This document shows positions 1 through 11,900 of a stretch of 64,000 bases of DNA, in pieces. Below the pieces are notes generated by a model. That model saw nothing but the letters and a program-made list of their open reading frames with translations, was not told the origin of the DNA and searched no databases. The stretch is taken from positions 558,001 through 622,000 of the forward strand of contig JAGMUV010000007.1 of assembly GCA_020744425.1 (NCBI GenBank), read 5' to 3'. The first letter of the stretch is position 1. Each line of letters begins with the position of its first letter. The position numbers were made by a program, and so were the translations under genes. The DNA comes from Dactylonectria macrodidyma (Eukaryota > Ascomycota > Sordariomycetes > Hypocreales > Nectriaceae).

Positions 1-117
1 ATGTGGGACTGTCCCTGTAACAACTTCAATCTCTGGAGTCAGCCTTATGCTTACAGAAAACAAAGAAGCCTCATGAGATTGTATTATGAACGATTGGGCC
101 CATGTGCTCCGACACGC
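1..117. repeat. Dispersed repeat, copy 1
   Basis: This stretch closely resembles 9932-10044: both contain the words CAGCCTTATG, then GTACAGAAA or TTACAGAAA, then CATGAGATT, in the same order and spacing. A 60-codon open frame runs through this copy but is closed in the other, so it is probably not coding. The copies lie on either side of the gene broken by the Gypsy element, in the same orientation. The repeat is cut by the window edge, so its true left end is unknown. Confidence 0.6.
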
Positions 118-1040
118 CACAGATTCATGCAGAACATTGCAACTGAACGAGCTGCCCGCACCATCGAGGGTAATTTTTTTTAAAAAAATAAAATAAAAAA
201 TCAAGACCGTTGCAGAGCATAACAATGTCCACGAGCTAGGATGACGGCTTGCAGCCGAAGAGCCGGAACAGGCGCACGTGGCATCGAGGATTCTGGAAAT
301 GAACAAGAGGACAAATCCTGCTCACAAGTAAGTTAGAGATCAAGCAAATCTCTTCCGGGGCCTGGAGGTGACACCGTGCCCGCTTTCATGCCTTTGCCGT
401 GAGAGATGCAACTACCGTCCAATGTACCACTGTGACTTAAAGTATTACGGTGATAGGGAAGAGCTCTTGAGAATACCACTATCAAAGAGACTACCGCTGA
501 TGATGGTGACACGACAGCTGCCCACTCTTGTTCATGTGAGTACGTGACTCTATTGCCGTATACGTTTGTACTTGGTGTCGGTTGGCGTCTTGCATCCGCC
601 TTCACTGGACTCAATGTCACTTGCGATCCATCGTGGCCTGGATTAAAGCCTTAGGCTTTCAATTGGTGAATGCCAGGCCGGAGTCTCTCTGACCATCGTC
701 CTACCACTACGTTGCAGGGACCTCTCGCCTCTTCGTCGTTCGGCTTCCAGGCTGGTAAATATGAAAAGTATAGGTCTCTAATCTACATATCACTGCGATG
801 TCATGATATTCACGTGCTGTTTCTACAATGAGAAAATGGCATTGAGAAGACGATTGTCTCTAAAGATGAAGTGTACTATGCCAGCTAATAAGATCTCCCG
901 ATCTAGCGACAGTGATTTATCTACGGAAAGGGATAATTTGAATTTGACATTAATATGCATACAATTTTAAAATTCAAAATAGATGTACCCGTATCTCCGC
1001 ATAAAAAAAGGCCCCGTCATCTAACAAAGGTACTGCTACG
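118..1040. other. Intergenic, no recognisable gene
   Basis: No convincing coding frame was found on either strand. Base composition is moderate with a short A/T run near 175-200. A 95-codon minus frame at 333-620 lacks recognisable motifs. The last part is the 3' flank of the split gene that ends at 1041. Confidence 0.5.
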
Positions 1041-1261
1041 CTAATCGCCTTCATCAGCTTCATATTCATCTACAAGATACTTCACTGATTCAGACCAGGA
1101 GGGATAATCGTTGCCAAGTCTGCCTGCAAACCAAAAACCTGGCTGAACAACCATATCATCCAAATAGACCAATATGTCCCGCATCTGTGCAGGGGTGACC
1201 GAACAAAACCCATCCCCATTCGGCTTAAACAATTCAAGCCATTGTCGTTTGAGAACAACGG
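1041..1261 (-). pseudogene. 3' part of hypothetical gene split by Gypsy element
   Basis: This is the C-terminal part (about 73 codons, stop TAG at 1041-1043) of a small gene whose N-terminal part lies at 9182-9566. If the Gypsy element and one AACGG copy are ignored, position 9182 joins 1261 and the reading frame continues without a stop, giving a product of about 201 residues. This part is rich in acidic residues at its end (EYEADEGD) and has aromatic patches such as QPGFWFAG. I do not recognise the family and no function is proposed. There is no RIP-type decay on this side, unlike the inserted element. As it stands the gene cannot make its full product. Confidence 0.75.
1257..1261. repeat. 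Target-site duplication AACGG, left copy
   Basis: AACGG directly abuts the 5' LTR (which starts TGATGC at 1262). The identical AACGG follows the 3' LTR at 9177-9181. A 5-bp duplication is typical of LTR retrotransposon integrase. Confidence 0.93.
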
Positions 1262-1445
1262 TGATGCGGAAAGACGGATCCCGAGCCTCAAGCTCGGGGT
1301 CCGGCCTGAGGCATCAGGCCTCCCTCAGTCACGTGGACCGGGACCCTTATGGTCCCGTGCCCACAACTGTGAGATAGACAATCAACCTTCTTTACATATC
1401 TACATGATACCCTTACTTACGTGACTAGCGACCCTATTTGCATTA
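1262..1445 (+). repeat. 5' LTR of Gypsy element
   Basis: This 184-bp LTR begins TGATGCGG and ends CATTA, where the other LTR has CATCA, so the terminal TG...CA has decayed by one C-to-T change. About ten differences from the 3' LTR were seen by eye, nearly all transitions, which fits RIP rather than slow neutral drift. Confidence 0.93.
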
Positions 1446-4400
1446 AATAGTAGTAATTATAGCTATTGTATAGTTAATAAGCCTGCGATTAAATTCGTTA
1501 AGGCACTAGGTCTCCTGACCACCAGGCCCTGGCTAAACTAACCACGATCCCTGTGACGATCGGGTCAATACACTATCCTCGTAAGGCTAGGGTACGCTGG
1601 GTCCTGATCTGGGGGTTTATGTAACAAAGTAATCAGGCGAGTCAAGATTGAACAATGCTTGTCACGTCTGGTAATGGTAGAGTGAACGTACTCAATGTAA
1701 CCAAGTTGTATTGATAGCTGAGGAGCTGCCCATACTAGATGTGCACTTCTCAGATGACTATATACTAGGGTGCTCACCATGCCTTGGTCCCGTCTGCTCA
1801 CGATGCTCACTCTGTGGAGCATCGTGTGAGTGAGCGTCCGTACTATCGCTCACTCTGTTTAAAGTGGGTCCGCTCACTCCGGCCTCAAGTATCCCCGTAC
1901 TTCCGATTCTGCCGGCCGTGACCGCCCTGGCCTCTCAAGAGGTCGCCCAGGCCGTGACAATCCCTAATAGTACGATCAGCTACTAGCCGGATCCCTGACC
2001 TTTTTAATAACGCAGAAGCTAGCGCCCTGCTCTGCACTCCCTTATACTATTATTAATACGTAAGAAATATATTAAAGCGCGATATCTATTAAAGGAAAGA
2101 GCCTGTGGCTACTCCCCTTCCTATCTTAAGTCTTAAGGCAATGCTAATCGCTGTTTTAATTTATTAAGCTAGACTTATTATATGCTAAGACTAGCGGCCA
2201 AGCCCTAAGCTTACTAATTAGAAAGTGTATAATTTTCTGACCTTAAGGGCTATACTTAACTTATTTTAGCCTAATACTGATTTTCTTAAATAGAGTATTA
2301 TATTAAATACCCTTCTTATAGCTCTATTATTATTATCTTAGTCTTATTATATTAACTCTTACTATACTTAATACTATTATAATACCTAACTGAAGATATA
2401 ATAGTTTGATTATATAATAACTATAGTAATAATAATAGGTCTATTATTATCCTCCTTCCTTAAGAAATATAATAAAAGTACTTCTTAACCTCCTTATAAA
2501 ATATTAAGAATCTTAATAAAGCTAGTATAACTAACTGGCTTAAGTATCCTAATAATATTAAGGCCTTTAGATAGGGCCTTTATTATACCTATCTTCTTAA
2601 TAAAACCCCTACTTAAGAAGTCCTTAAAACTCTAACCCTTTAGGATAGTAATATTATTTACAGTCTATAATAGTTTATATTAAGACTTACTACTTATAAT
2701 AACTATATATAAGACCTCTTTAAGCTACTTTATATAAAAGCTACTAACCTTAACTACTTTAATTAATAGTATAAGGCTATTATAAAGTAGTTTAACTTTA
2801 ATACTTTTAATAAGTTTACTAATACTAAGCTTATTACTATAAGAAGGCCTTTAGAACCTAAAGATAATATCCTAGAGCTACCTGATCTATAAAGCCTGGT
2901 TCGTACTTATAAGACTGCTCTGAGATCTGACCTATAGCTTTTATAAGAAAGCTAGCAACACTCTGTACTTCCTTAGACCCTGCCTTCTGACTACTCTTTA
3001 AGTAATAAGGATATAATTACTAATGCCTTTTACTAGGCCTGATAAAAGCGATCTTATGTCTTTATAATAATAGTAAATGACTTTTAGAAGAAGGTTAAGA
3101 AGAAGGCTATTAGTACCTTTAACCTGGATTATAAAGACCCTAAGAAGACCGGCCTGATCGTTAGCTAAGGCAAGCAAATTTATACTAATATATATCTCTT
3201 CTATAAGCACCTTTAAGTCTTTAAGCATTATAGTAAGGATTCTTTTTAAGACTATTATATCTTAATACTTAGAGGCAGAGCCTAAGGATAGTTTATAAGT
3301 AAGCTTAGTACAGACTAATGTAATTAGCTCCTTAATGCCTCTATCTATAAGTTCTATAAGAAACTTATAGCCCGCTTTAAATGCCCTAATACTAAAATTA
3401 TTACTAACCTTTATACTAAAAGATATACCTTTAGCCTTATTAATAAAGATATTAGCCTTATTTAATAAGTCTAATGCAAGATAGTATATACTAAGTAGCT
3501 AAGCATAATAGAGGACTGACTTATTATTTAAGCTATCTACCTATAGATTAACTATAAGATCTCCTGCTTCTTTAAAACGCTTAAGTCTAAGGATAAGCTG
3601 TCTAACTTTATCCGCGAATATAAAGACCTCCGGCCGATCGTTATAGAGTTAGCCTGATGACAATAAGGGCATTAGGATGACTGCTTTCCCAGCTGCTAAG
3701 ACTGTGATTATACTAGCAGTCAGAATTGTGATCATAACTGTAACCAGTATAAAGACTGACTTCGAGACCGCTATAGTAATCGTAATTATAATGACTAATA
3801 GGATGATTATAACCACCCCTTCTAAGAAGACTGCAGAATATAAGGTAATAGTAATAATAACTACTACTATAATAAACCCTAAGGTAATTACTATGACTAT
3901 AACTAAAGGGATAGCTATATAAAGAAGGTTACTTTTAAGAAGAAATACTAAGTAGCTAAGGCTAAGTCTAGGACTAAGCCTGCTTAAAGCTTTATTTCTT
4001 CTAATACTAATAATAAAGATAAGGCTGCTCTATTAAATACTTTAGTCTTCTTAGTAAGATTATAATAGGCTTATATTATAGCTATAATAAAGTTAATTAC
4101 TAACCTTCTTACTAATCCTAACTTTACTTATATAACTTATTAATACTCTTTCCTTTTTAAAATAGTTTTAAAAGAATATAACCTTACTAATTGCTATATT
4201 TCCTTCTAATAAGTAGCTAGAGATGAACCTTACTACTTAGCAAAACCCTCATAATATAAGCACTATAAAGAGACCTTCTTAAGCTATAACTGCTTCTTCT
4301 AATATATTAAGACCTATAATAGAAACTTAAATATAATGAAAGCAGCCCTAATCTTGACTATGCTAACTTATATAGCTTAGACTGCTTTAAAAACCCTCTT

Positions 4401-7400
4401 AGAGCCTTAGCCTTATAGTTAAAGCAGTGACTATACTTACTTATGCTTAAAGGCTAAGGCTTAAGCAACTGACTCTTACTTAGTAAAAATCTGCAGTAAT
4501 TCAGGCTATAGCTAACCTATGATTAACCGCACCTAGCTTTAGACCCTTAAGTATAGTATAGAGAAGAGAGACTCTATTATTATTAAAGGCATTAGTGGCT
4601 AAAAGCGTATAAATAAGTAGGCTACTTTTACCTTCTATTTCGAAGGCCTTTATACTAATAGTATAAAAGCTAGTATTACTAAGTTTACTATATCTGCCTA
4701 GGTTTAGAATAAGCTAGAAGCAATTACCTTACTTAGTAATGGCTTTCTTAACCCTTATAAATATAATATCCTTATTATAAAGAGATGGATTTAGTATAGC
4801 ATTCTTAATAACTTCTATATCCCTTTTAATATTTCTTACTTATAAAGATATATTAATTACTATATTAATGCTCTTAGAGCTACTATTATACTTGTAAGAT
4901 GAACCCTAGCTATTATAGCAATCTGAAAGGAGCTTCTAAAAGATTATAGCTTTACCTTCTATACTTTAGCTCTATTAGTAATGCATACTATAATTAATCA
5001 TAAGGCTCTACCTACTATAATCTTTATAAATAATATAAAGAAAGACATTAAGTTCTATAGGAAGTAGAAAATCAGAAGTATCTTTAAGTATAATAATAAG
5101 AGCTATTTTATATTAACTTAGACTATAGCTCTTATAGCCTTAATAATAATAGCAGCCCTAGCTTTAATAGCTCTTATGGATTCCTTAGTAGCTTCTTTAA
5201 TAGTCTATACTATAAACACTACCCTTAGCTAAATTAATAATATAGCTTCTTCACCTCTGCTCTTAATAGCTTAAGAATTTAACCTTATAAAAGAAGTTAA
5301 AGCTATTACCTTCAGATCTTATAGGATTAACTAAACTCCTTAAGAAGCCTAGATTATAGCTTTACTAAGTAATACTATCTTTAAAGACTAGTAAAAAGCT
5401 AACCTTCTTTAGAAGCAATACTATAAGGCTGCCTCCACTATTACTACTCTCCTTACTTATAATAACGATCCCTTAAGTAAGCCCTTATTGCCTAAGGCCC
5501 TAGCTGAATCTCTGCCTAAGACCTTATGAGTTCCTTACTAAATATATATATAAAAGATACTAAACCTGCCTAAGATCCTTATAGATGAAGGCATCTATAT
5601 CTATGCTTAAGATCCTGCCTTTATAGCCGCAGCCGCTTAGCTAATCGCTTAATATGCCTAGCTCTAGACTAACACAGGCCTTATTAAGGTCCCTATTAGT
5701 AAAGAGCTTTAAGTCCTTCTAATTAATAACTAGTATAAGCATTATATATCTTAGAGACCCTATCTAAGTAGCCTTAAGAATCGTAAATTCATTAATAGAT
5801 AGTTTAACTTCTTATATTAATAAGGCCGCTTTAAATAGGCTAAAGGACTTATGCCTTTTATAGCTCCTATCTTTATAGTCTGGCGTATGGTTAAGGGCAA
5901 GCCTAAAGGCTATCTGGTTATTAATCTTAAAGCTCTTAATAAAATCACAGTCCTTAATAACTACTTACTGCCTTATTAAGAAGATATTATCTAAGCCCTT
6001 TATAGCGCTTAATATATTATAGCTATTAATGCTTTATCCTTCTTCTTCTAGTTTAGTATAAAGCTTAAATATTAGGACTGCTTTATAATAATAAGCTATT
6101 AGGGCTTAGAAAGATTAACTATAGCTTTAATAGGCTTTTGTAACTCTTCTACTTATATATAATAGTATATAGATAAGTTGCTCTATCCTTATAAAAGCTA
6201 TAGCCACGCCTTTATTAATAATATCGTAATCTTCTTAAAGACTGTAAAGTAGTACTTAAAGCACTTAAGAATTCTATTTAGTCTCTTCTAAGCTTAGAAC
6301 TTAATAATTTCTTTAAAGAAGAGTTAGATCGGATACTTTAGTACTTAGCTTCTTAGCTTTTATATTAATGCTTTTAGGCTAAGTATAATAGAGGAGCGGA
6401 TAGCTACTTTTACTTAGCTTAAATTCCTTTATTAGCTAGTAGGCCTAAAGTAATATATTAGTACTATAGAATATATTAGATATCTCATTCTATACTATGC
6501 ATAATTTATTAAGCTATTATAAAAATAGAAGGTTGCCCTTCTAGCTAATAGTTAAGAGAAAGGCAAGGTTATAAATAGAAACCCTAATTACTATAGAGCC
6601 TATACTTATATAACTCACTATAAACTATTATAGAATGAGAAAATCGCCTTTATAGCCTTATAAGAAGAGATTGCCTTTAGCTAGATACTATACTATCTAG
6701 ACCCCTAGAAGGAGCTTTTTCTATAGATTAATATAAGCTATAAAAGGGGATTTAAAGCTGTCTTATTCTACCTTTATAATAACTATATCTAGGAGCTAGG
6801 CATATATATCTTAGCTATAGTTATATACTCTATCTGCTTTTTTAGCTATATGCTTATATTAGTAGAGTAGCGCTATAGACTGATAGAGCTTAAAGTGGCC
6901 TATCTTATATAAGCTATAAAAAGGCTATGCATATCCTTCTAATCTATAAAGCTGCCTATAGTTATACTAATAGACTATTTAACTATTAAGCAGGTTATTA
7001 AAAAGACCTCCCTTAAGACCTTAAGTATTAACTAAGTAAACTGAAGGCTAGTTATTACTTCTATCTACTTCTTTAAATATAACCTTAAAGTCTTTTACTT
7101 ACTAAGCAAAAAGAACTTTATTCCTAACGCTCTAAGCTGCCTTACAGCCCTTAAGACTAATATTAACCCTTACTGCTTATAACCTAATTATATAGCCTTT
7201 AATAATATACTAATAGTCTTAAAAGCTCTAATAGTAAAAAAGATAAAAACCCGATTTTAATAAAGCTATATAACTAATGCGAAGTTCTTAAAGATTATTA
7301 TAATAATTCTAAGTAAAGACTTTATATTAGTAGCCCAGCTAGCTAGTAAGGATACTATAAATACCTTTAAGCCTAGAGTGCCCTTTGCCTTTTAAAACAG

Positions 7401-8992
7401 ACTGCTTTATTATTAGAGTATTAATAACTATACCCGCCTTTATATACTATATAGCTTAAAGGATAAGATCCTCTAGATGGCTTATAATAACTAGTATTAC
7501 TTTAGAGTTAAGAGAATGATTAGAGAGCTCTCTAGCCTCTGTATTTATAACCTTACTTATACTATTTAGAAGTATATTTATAATTATCAGACTTATTACT
7601 TAAAGCAGATAGATAGGCAGCCTTATATTAGTAACTATTAGGCTATCCAGCCTCTAAAGCACCCTATATATATGATTATAATTGACTTTATTATTAGCCT
7701 ACTGCTTATATTATTAGTGAATTCCTTATAGGCCCTTAAGGGCTTTAAAACCTTTAATACTCTTATAATAGTTACTTATATAGTAAGTAAGTAATGTCTT
7801 CTTATTTTAAAGCACTCGACTTATTTTATAGCTAATTGGGCTATAGTCTTTGCTTAATAGCTTATATTATCTAACTAGAGTATACTAAAGGTCATTATCT
7901 TAGACTATAATTCTAAATTTATATCCCCCTTTTGGAAGACTCTCTAGAGCCTTTTTAGCACTAAGCTTGCGATAATTATAGTATACTACCCTTAGGCAGA
8001 TAGCCTCTTTAAGCAATAGAATCAGACTATTAAAATTGCATTATAATTCTACTATATAGAAAGCCTTAATACTAACTGGGTCTAGATCCTTCTGGCCTTA
8101 TAATAGAACCTTAATAGCGCTTATAATATAGGGACCCGTACCTCTGCCTATGAATTCATCTATAGCATTAATTTTTACAGACCTTTAGAGTCCTTCTAGC
8201 CTAATAATAAGGAAGCTACTGACCTGCTCTTTATTCGTAAGGCTATATGGAAGGAGGCATAGCTTATGATAGACTTCGCAGCCACTAAGGCTAAGTAATA
8301 GTACGATATAAAACACCGCCCTATTCAGCTTAAAGCTAGTAATAAGGTATATTTATAACTTTATAATAAATACTACCTCCTTAGGAAGCTGATAAAGAAG
8401 CTATCTTAATAACGTACTAGCCTCTTTAAGATTAAATGAATAGTTAGAGACTTTATAGCTAAGCTCGAGCTACTGCTTGCTTAAAAGATCCACTCTATAA
8501 TATCCTACTAATATCTTTAGCCTGCTTATACTAATGCCTTCCGCCCTAAGGAACCGGGTCTTATAGAAGAAGATGATAATTAATACATTATAGATCGGAT
8601 CTTATAATAAGAGGTCTATTAGCTTAAGAAGAAGGCCATACCTTTTAAAGGCTTTTAAGTATAATAGAAGGGATAGAGATTAGAATATAATAACTAGGTC
8701 TAGACTAAGCATATTAATAAGGAAGTCATTACTAACTTTAAGACAATTAACCTAGTTACTTTTAATGAAGATAAGAGACTATAATAAGCTTTATAAAGAA
8801 TAAAGAAATAAGCCTAATTTAGGCCTTATATAACTAACTATATAATTGAACGATCGGAAAATAGCATTAACGAATTGATGCCTGATAGTGAATGCTAAGA
8901 AAAGGAAGAAATAGAAGGAAATCACAGGTTGAGAGGCATCGCCAGCTTATAGTTACTAAGGTCAGTAATAACTTCCTTTAAAGCCGGGGATA

Positions 8993-9176
8993 TGATGCAG
9001 AAAGACGGATCCTGAGCCTTAAGCTCGGAGTCCGGCCTGAGGCATCAGGCCTCCTTCAGTCACGTAGACCGGGACCCTTATGGTCCCGTGCTCACAACTG
9101 TGAGATAGACAATCAACCTTCTTTACACATCTACATAATACCCTCACTTACGTGACTAGCGACCCTATTCGCATCA
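8993..9176 (+). repeat. 3' LTR of Gypsy element
   Basis: This LTR starts TGATGCAG, ends GCATCA, and is 184 bp, equal to the 5' copy. The purine-rich stretch AAAGCCGGGGA just before it is a plausible polypurine tract. Confidence 0.93.
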
Positions 9177-9181
9177 AACGG
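9177..9181. repeat. Target-site duplication AACGG, right copy
   Basis: Identical to 1257-1261 and immediately outside the 3' LTR. Confidence 0.93.
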
Positions 9182-9566
9182 GGTCCAATGATAAACAGGA
9201 AGAAGACGGCACCATATCGCCGTCTACACCAACAGCTCCGTGGCAAAACCAATGTTCAGCCTGCCGTAGCAAGGCATTAACTAGTAGAGAAAACCACATA
9301 GTTCGGCGTGTGACACCAAGGTCAATTCGCAGTTGCTCTGCATCTTCCTCATCGGCCAAATCAAGCCTCGCATACTGCCACCCGTTAGCTGTCAGACGAA
9401 AAGAACCAAGAGAGGCAAACCCTTCTGGAACGCCCTTATCCAATAGGGCGAAGAACTCCAGGGACAGCCTGCGAACATCGCTTGGCGGCAGCCAAAGCAA
9501 GAAGCCAGTTGATCCACATGCTGGACAAGATTGAGACACAGCCTCATCCTCAATTCGTTCGACCAT
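9182..9566 (-). pseudogene. 5' part of hypothetical gene split by Gypsy element
   Basis: This is the N-terminal part (128 codons) of the gene that continues at 1261-1041. The first ATG is at 9566 (MVERIEDE). The open frame extends upstream to 9620 without another ATG, so an upstream exon is possible. The protein begins with a CPACGS motif, a possible half of a zinc ribbon, then an alpha-helical, leucine-rich stretch (SLEFFALLDKG) and a charged segment (DLADEEDAEQLRIDLG). No signal peptide or membrane segment is evident and the family is not recognised. The reading frame matches the distal part exactly across the insertion, so the element appears to be the only lesion. Confidence 0.75.
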
Positions 9567-10613
9567 ACTGTATGACTTAGTCAAGTTTTCTGAAGAAGGT
9601 TTTTCGGATGATGTTTTCAAGGTGAAAGATTTGTGATGAAGTGTTGGGGATGAAGTTTTTCAGATGAAGTACAAATATTATGCCGGTGTGGGAATTGAAG
9701 TGCTTTTACGGTATAGGGAAATATGGGGAAAATAGAGCGAGGAAGGTGTAATTGTTTGGCATGAACACATGCGACGATTGTGTTTGTGCAGGGGCAACGG
9801 GCCTTGTTAAGATCTAGCTCTTCAAGACGTTCGCTGTTCTTGAAAGCAGCTGGACAAGGGCACAAAAACAACGGTCACAGTACGGAAAGGAAACTGTCGC
9901 CTGGTGTGTCGTACTGTTGCGGCTTTGCGTCTTGTGGAACTGCCCCTGTAACAAGTTGAACCTCTCAGGTCAGCCTTATGCGTACAGAAACAAAGAACCT
10001 CCATGAGATTATCTTCTGAACGACTGTGCCCGACGCGCTCCTGTCTTACCTGTAGAACTATCGAACAGTTCAAAGGCGATTTAGGTACAGTTTGGTTCAT
10101 TGCTGCTCAGCGCTCGTTTGTATAGTGCGCTTTTGCTGACGCGACCCTGATCGAATGAGGGTAAGGGGGTTTAATAGTGTATTTGCTCTTCTATCGATAT
10201 TTTTCTTTCTCACCATCGTCTTTCGCTGCTCTTTTCTTCATCTCATTTGGAGATGGTTTCATCTGCGCTGCATCTGTGCTGGCTGCCCTGCCTTCGCTGG
10301 TCGCCGCGCCTGGTTACTGTTGGCTTCGCGAGTGGTCGATGATGAAGGCATGATGCTATCTGCAACCCCAACGATGTGGGTATGGAGCACTGCTTTTGAT
10401 GAGGCGTACGCAAGTGTATAGCCCACCGTCAAAACACGGAATGAGAACTTGGTGATACTAGCTGAGCGACACGCCACTGACATCACACTCAGCAGCAAAT
10501 ATTAACCCCGCTTACTTCGGTTGACTTCTTTTCGTGCTGGTTATCGAGCGGTGGAGAATATAGCTTCGTCTGCGTACTCTTGTCTCGGATGCTCTTTTGT
10601 GGAATCAAAAGAT
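9567..10613. other. Intergenic with second repeat copy
   Basis: No convincing gene was found. Overlapping minus frames at 9617-10100 and 10259-10498 lack motifs and conflict with each other. The stretch includes the second copy of the dispersed repeat (9932-10044). Confidence 0.4.
9932..10044. repeat. Dispersed repeat, copy 2
   Basis: Partner of 1-117, in the same orientation, with a few substitutions and small indels. Confidence 0.6.
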
Positions 10614-11606
10614 ATGTCAGCCCCCGAAAACGAAGACCTGGAGATGAACTTCCGACTTAGGCATGTGATTCTTGGAGCGGCAGTTCAACACTCTGCTCCG
10701 TATTCAGTTGAGTACGAGGCGCCTGCGATTAGCTATGGGCTGCCTGCGTGCGACTGGACTTCCTGCGATTGGATTGCCTGCGAACGGAGTGATTGAGTTG
10801 CCTGCCAACGAAGCGATTGCAATCGGAGAGATCGGAACGCTTGAGATCAGATCGTCGGTGTTCGTGACATCGAACATTGGCCATCTGTCGGCCATAGAAT
10901 TCCTCCACTGATACAACGTCCTATTTTCTGGCGCAAAACTTCTCAAACACTTCGACGCCGTGAAGGATCTGACGAATGGTGCCGTATCAAAGGAGATCTT
11001 CCAGGATCTGAAGGACCACTGTAAGCCCAATTCTACTTCAACATTCCGCTGTTTCCGCCCTAACCTGGTAGGTGGATAGCTACCGCAACCTGAGATTACC
11101 ATGACTTCCGGGCTCAAGAGAGCCTCTTACTCAAAGCTGACAACCTAGACGAAGCCATCCAGAAAATGGTCACTCTGGATGAGCTCAGAGCAAAGGTAGA
11201 CAAACTGCAGGCAGCCCAGGGATTGCCCGCGACTATCCGTAAGGAGGTTGACAAAGCCAGGAAAATTCAACAAGAAATCAGCACAGACTTTCTCGAGGTC
11301 CTCAAGTCGACAACATCCGGACTCTCTAGCAGCAAGAAGAAAAAGGAATCCCGGGTCCTACTTGCCAGGCTCGGCATGGCCATCGGAGGCGGGCTGGCCC
11401 TAGTGGTCCCCATGTTGATCATGGTGTTGCATCCAACCGAGGCGACAGCGTTGGTCATGACCTCGTGCTTTGTGATTGCAGCTGCTCTTGGCTTGGCGGT
11501 GTTTATGGCGGATTCCGAACCGAAGGATATTGCAGCCTGCACAGCTGCATACGCTGCGGTTTTGGTCGTTTTTGTTGGCGCGGGAGGGAGCACTGGGTTC
11601 GGTTGA
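10614..11606 (+). pseudogene. Fungal two-TM hypothetical protein, 5' end unclear
   Basis: The secure part is 10912-11020 joined to 11095-11606. It reads GAKLLKHFDAVKDL, an intron 11021-11094 (donor GTAAGC), then a helical section (LDEAIQKMVTLDELRAKVDKL), a lysine patch SSKKKKES, and two or three hydrophobic segments in the last 80 residues (GGGLALVVPMLIMVLHP; AALGLAVFMA; AAYAAVLVVFVGAGG). This resembles a widespread uncharacterised fungal family with C-terminal membrane helices. In the frame just before the secure part there is an in-frame TGA at 10909-10911 and no splice acceptor that avoids it. An ATG at 10614 (MSAPENED) could be the original start. The intact ATG at 11166 would give only 146 residues. 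The gene is therefore either broken at its 5' end or has an exon I could not place. Confidence 0.55.
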
Positions 11607-11900
11607 AGATAGTGTTGAGCAGGAGGAAGATGAGGGTAGAACAACTGAGTCGGGTGAGCCCGCCAGAACATGAATTGTAATTTATCGGCAACGCACTAGC
11701 TCGATCGATATGAGGAGATAGATATCTACTAGTACTACTTGAAGTTCAATATGAAGGTCCAATTAAAATATCCGAGCTACATTTATATCAATGGCTCAAC
11801 CAAACAAAGAACTATGACCTCTAGTAGAAATAAAGCATGTCCAACTCCCTTCTTTCCTCAAATTAAAAGGCATGCGAGTAATGGGAAGAAGCAACCTCAA
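11607..11900. other. Short convergent intergenic region
   Basis: This separates the membrane-protein gene (plus) from the dehydrogenase gene (minus). It holds the presumed 3' ends of both; no other feature was seen. Confidence 0.5.

Larger units (their letters stand above)
1262..9176 (+). mobile_element. RIP-degraded Ty3/Gypsy LTR retrotransposon
   Basis: This 7.9-kb element is bounded by 184-bp LTRs and a perfect 5-bp duplication. The plus strand, read through stops, shows reverse transcriptase near 5870-6500 (KGYLVINLKALNKITV, then a YxDD-equivalent site reading INN near 6214). RNase H lies near 6710-7130. Integrase lies near 7560-8280 (LDYNSKF...PFWKTL and YYP-ADSLFKQ-NQT), followed by a weak chromodomain-like tail near 8590-8750. 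A gag-like region precedes these from about 1900 to 4000. Stops replace CAG, CAA and TGG codons throughout, and the catalytic DD reads NN (GAT to AAT), both expected of RIP. No functional open frame survives. The order RT-RH-IN places it in Ty3/Gypsy. It sits inside a host gene on the opposite strand. Confidence 0.93.

Noticed and set aside
3677..3922. 81-codon plus frame inside the Gypsy element
   Set aside because: A chance frame rich in Ile/Thr from TA-rich RIP sequence; the gag/pol frame at this place is a different one.
9617..10100. Two overlapping minus frames of 84 and 92 codons
   Set aside because: They overlap each other and the dispersed repeat and show no motif or splice joining.
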